Assembly (NCBI RefSeq): GCF_029893585.1
Contig: NZ_JARXYX010000008.1
Location: forward strand, 186,001-250,000
Reading direction: 5' to 3'
DNA: 64,000 nt
Origin: Streptomyces sp. LBL
Lineage (GTDB): Bacteria > Actinomycetota > Actinomycetes > Streptomycetales > Streptomycetaceae
A program made the translations under genes and the position numbers. The notes under the pieces were generated by a model. The model had not been told where the DNA came from, ran no database searches, and saw only the letters and a list, made by a program, of their open reading frames with translations. Below are positions 62,249-64,000 of this stretch, piece by piece. Every line of letters starts with the position of its first letter. Position 1 is the first letter of the stretch.

Positions 62249-63441
62249 CAGAGACTGGGCACGACGAGGTCCAGACCGAAGAACGAACCGCCGTACAGTT
62301 CCTGACCGATGCGGGGGTTGAGCATGGCGTGGCGAGCGGCCGTGTTGGCGTCCCGCCAGTACTGCTGCAACGGGTTCGACTCGGCGAAGGCGGCCGCCCC
62401 GTGGGCCCACATCAGCTCGTCGAGTGCGACGGTGACCAGGTTGACCGCCTGGCCGGCGTCACCACGGATACGGCGGAGTTCGCTCTCCGGAAGCCCGGTG
62501 GCCTCGTAGGCGGCTTCGTCGATGGCATCGGCGGCCCGGTTCACGTGCAGCTCGGCCGCGTCGATCGTCAGGGCCGTCTTCCCCAGTGCGGACACGAAGG
62601 TCTGTGAGTCGGGCTGGCTCTTGTAGCCGCTGGGCGCGATGCCCCTGCCCGGTGCCTTGTCGACGACGAAGGCGAGCGCGGCCTGGCCGATGCCGATCAC
62701 CACGGAGGCGCAGACGACGGCCATGGCCGCTATCGCGGCGGTCCGGAACAGCGGCGGCAGCGTGACGTCGGTGGTGTTCTCCCGCCCCCGCTGCACCTCG
62801 GCCGCGATCACCCGGTGTTCCGGCACGAACGCCTCCCGGAGCACGACGGTGTGGCTGCCGGTGGCGCGCATGCCGACGGTGTGCCAGGTGTCCTCGATCG
62901 TCAGGTCCGCGGCGGGCACCAGCACGGAGAGCCCTCCTACGACCTCCCCTTCCAGGGTGACTTCTCTCGCGACCAGGATCGTCCAGTCGTCGTGCAGGAT
63001 TCCGGTGGCGTACGGCCAGGTCCCGGTGAGCAGATAACCGCCCTCGGTACGCACCGCGGTGCCGGTGGCCGCGAAGACCGAAGCCAGCTTGACGCCGGGG
63101 TTGTCCCCGAACACCTCGTCCCTGGCGGTCTGCGAGAACTTCGCGGCCAGCAGGTTCGACCCGTTGATGTTGTTGACCACCCACGAGGTGGACGGGCAGT
63201 AGTGGGACAGGGCCTTGGCGACCTCGCTCAGGGTGCGGACGTCGGTCTCCAGTCCGCCGTAGGCACTCGCGGTCCAGAGCCTGCTCACCTGCGAATCGTC
63301 GATCGCCCGCACGGTGTCGTCGGGCAGCCTCCGTTCGCGCTCCCCCTCGGCGGCGCCCTCCGCGAAGATCGGCCCGAACTTGTGGACTCTGCCCACCAGT
63401 TCGGCTCGAAGGTGCAGAAGATCCGTTCGCTTGTTCGTCAT
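62248..63441 (-). CDS. Group D flavin monooxygenase (acyl-CoA dehydrogenase fold)
   Basis: 397 residues with an acyl-CoA-dehydrogenase-like fold: RRLPDDTVRAIDDSQVSRLW (about 36-55), STSWVVNNINGSNLLAAKFS, GGYLLTGTWPYATGILHDDW, VPAADLTIEDTWHTVGMRAT, GSHTVVLREAFVPEHRVIAA and a C-terminal helical bundle (LDELMWAHGAAAFAESNPLQ, YWRDANTAARHAMLNP). The GTG/ATG start gives the family N-terminus. The form with GTWPYATGI and no catalytic glutamate for dehydrogenation is that of two-component hydroxylases such as HsaA, HpaB-like and indole-terpenoid flavoenzymes (XiaF type). A flavin reductase must be encoded elsewhere. ATG 63441, coupled (2-bp gap) to the epoxide-hydrolase-like gene upstream. Confidence 0.85.
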   Translation of the reverse strand: MTNKRTDLLHLRAELVGRVHKFGPIFAEGAAEGERERRLPDDTVRAIDDSQVSRLWTASAYGGLETDVRTLSEVAKALSHYCPSTSWVVNNINGSNLLAAKFSQTARDEVFGDNPGVKLASVFAATGTAVRTEGGYLLTGTWPYATGILHDDWTILVAREVTLEGEVVGGLSVLVPAADLTIEDTWHTVGMRATGSHTVVLREAFVPEHRVIAAEVQRGRENTTDVTLPPLFRTAAIAAMAVVCASVVIGIGQAALAFVVDKAPGRGIAPSGYKSQPDSQTFVSALGKTALTIDAAELHVNRAADAIDEAAYEATGLPESELRRIRGDAGQAVNLVTVALDELMWAHGAAAFAESNPLQQYWRDANTAARHAMLNPRIGQELYGGSFFGLDLVVPSL

Positions 63442-63443
63442 GG

Positions 63444-63833
63444 TCACCAGTCCGGGCGCTCGGAAATGAGGTGGGTGTGGTCGAAGTAGTCCCGCCAGGC
63501 GCTGATCCGTCCCGCCCGCAGCTCGAACGCCGCCATCACCTTCAGGTTCAGCGCGATCGGGGTGCCGTCGACACGGAACATGTTCTCGACCCGCTCGACC
63601 AGGACGGTGTCCGCGGCCGTGGCCATATGCCGGAACCTGACCTCCAGTCGCGCGAAGTCGGCCGGCAGCAGTGCGAAGATCTCCTGCTTGCCCCGGCACA
63701 CCGGGGATCCGGGGTTCTCCCACACGCAGTCGTCGGTCAGGAAGCTGTCCACGGTCTTCCTGACGTCGGCCGGGGTCGGCCCCATCCCCGTCAGGAAGTC
63801 GCGGACGACACGCTCGGCGTCGGTGGAGGTCAT
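63444..63833 (-). CDS. Limonene-1,2-epoxide-hydrolase/SnoaL-like protein
   Basis: 129 residues, NTF2-like fold: AERVVRDFLTGMGPTPADVR, FLTDDCVWENPGSPVCRGKQ, VERVENMFRVDGTPIALNLK and VMAAFELRAGRISAWRDYFD. The final W-R-D-Y-F-D and the R/D pair (ERVENMF, FELRAGRI, RDYFD) match limonene-epoxide-hydrolase catalytic D-R-D arrangement. It probably opens or cyclises an epoxide made by one of the flavoenzymes. ATG at 63833 follows GGGAGC, only 2 bp after the stop of the FAD hydroxylase gene, so the genes are translationally coupled. Confidence 0.88.
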   Translation of the reverse strand: MTSTDAERVVRDFLTGMGPTPADVRKTVDSFLTDDCVWENPGSPVCRGKQEIFALLPADFARLEVRFRHMATAADTVLVERVENMFRVDGTPIALNLKVMAAFELRAGRISAWRDYFDHTHLISERPDW

Positions 63834-63835
63834 GC

Positions 63836-64000
63836 TCAGCTCCCGGTGGTCGTCACGTCGGAGTGGCCGAGGATCCGTCGGAACGCCGCGCCGAGTTCCC
63901 GGTCGATGTGCGGGCCCGCCTGGACGCTGCGCCAGGCGACGTGCTGATCCGGCCGGACCAGAAGGGCGCCGTCGTCGTCGATCCCCCGCACGGCGGCCCA
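63836..64000 (-). CDS. Class A FAD hydroxylase, C-terminal end only
   Basis: The last 54 residues of a gene that runs past the right edge: ALLVRPDQHVAWRSVQAG with the LVRPDQHVAWR signature that ends PheA/TfdB-type FAD-dependent aromatic hydroxylases, then a polar tail. It is the upstream gene of the coupled run hydroxylase - epoxide hydrolase - group D monooxygenase - cyclase. Its substrate is unknown; aromatic or polyketide hydroxylases of this kind often act in natural-product tailoring. Confidence 0.85.
   Translation of the reverse strand, partial: WAAVRGIDDDGALLVRPDQHVAWRSVQAGPHIDRELGAAFRRILGHSDVTTTGS

Overview
High-GC actinobacterial DNA, almost certainly a Streptomyces chromosome: strong G/C third-position bias, GTG starts, GGAGG-type ribosome sites, and Streptomyces-typical families such as DUF5994, DUF5955, GAF-ANTAR and SpoIIE-type phosphatases, and an allantoin/malate-synthase block. 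No ribosomal operon, tRNA, rRNA or CRISPR array was seen. LAYOUT. (1) 0-20 kb is a stress and signalling region, heavily eroded. It holds a kinase-less KdpD sensor, SpoIIE/PP2C phosphatases (one with an in-frame hole), a STAS remnant, two GAF-ANTAR regulators, a phosphoketolase coupled to a truncated Mg2+ P-type ATPase, an SPFH protein, DUF5994 copies, a broken acyl-CoA desaturase, a COG4705 membrane protein, a BASS transporter, an HxlR regulator and an oxidoreductase gene split by a ~180-bp IS200/IS605-type non-autonomous element. (2) 20-26 kb: a CitA/CitB-like two-component system divergent from an NMT1/SsuABC-type ABC importer, followed by gene debris. (3) 26-31 kb is an accessory patch: two small orphan genes, an HNH endonuclease pseudogene, an RNase J gene, and an apparently complete RNA polymerase alpha-subunit gene lying outside any ribosomal-protein context (probable second copy). 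(4) 31-52 kb is mostly intact chromosome: a PAS-PP2C phosphatase, SWIM/SNF2 pair, ROK sugar kinase, GntR and Gfo/Idh/MocA dehydrogenase, DHFR-like protein, and the allantoin-glyoxylate block (allantoicase, allantoinase, IclR regulator, MocA-like nucleotidyltransferase, malate synthase). A shared 15-bp dyad TTCC-N7-GGAA occurs at 46133, 46240 and 48494. HipA-like and SelT/SelW-like genes follow. (5) 52-55 kb is a junction: glycosyltransferase, IS256 transposase scrap, 21-bp minisatellite, nucleotidyltransferase, and a stray HipA N-terminal scrap. (6) 55 kb to the right edge is the left part of a terpenoid or meroterpenoid gene cluster. It has an IclR regulator, ispH-dxs-ispG (a dedicated MEP set), a LuxR-type regulator, a Pyr4/paspaline-synthase-like membrane terpene cyclase, a group D (acyl-CoA dehydrogenase-fold) flavin monooxygenase, a limonene-epoxide-hydrolase-like protein and the 3' end of a class A FAD hydroxylase. 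HOW IT WORKS TOGETHER. In (4), allantoin is opened and cleaved towards glyoxylate, which malate synthase condenses with acetyl-CoA, plausibly under one IclR repressor. In (6), extra IspH, Dxs and IspG would raise isoprenoid precursor supply for a prenylated substrate cyclised by the membrane cyclase and then oxidised by two flavoenzymes. The most unusual items are the orphan rpoA beside RNase J, the terpenoid cluster edge, the IS605-like element with reconstructable target site, and the large number of partial genes.
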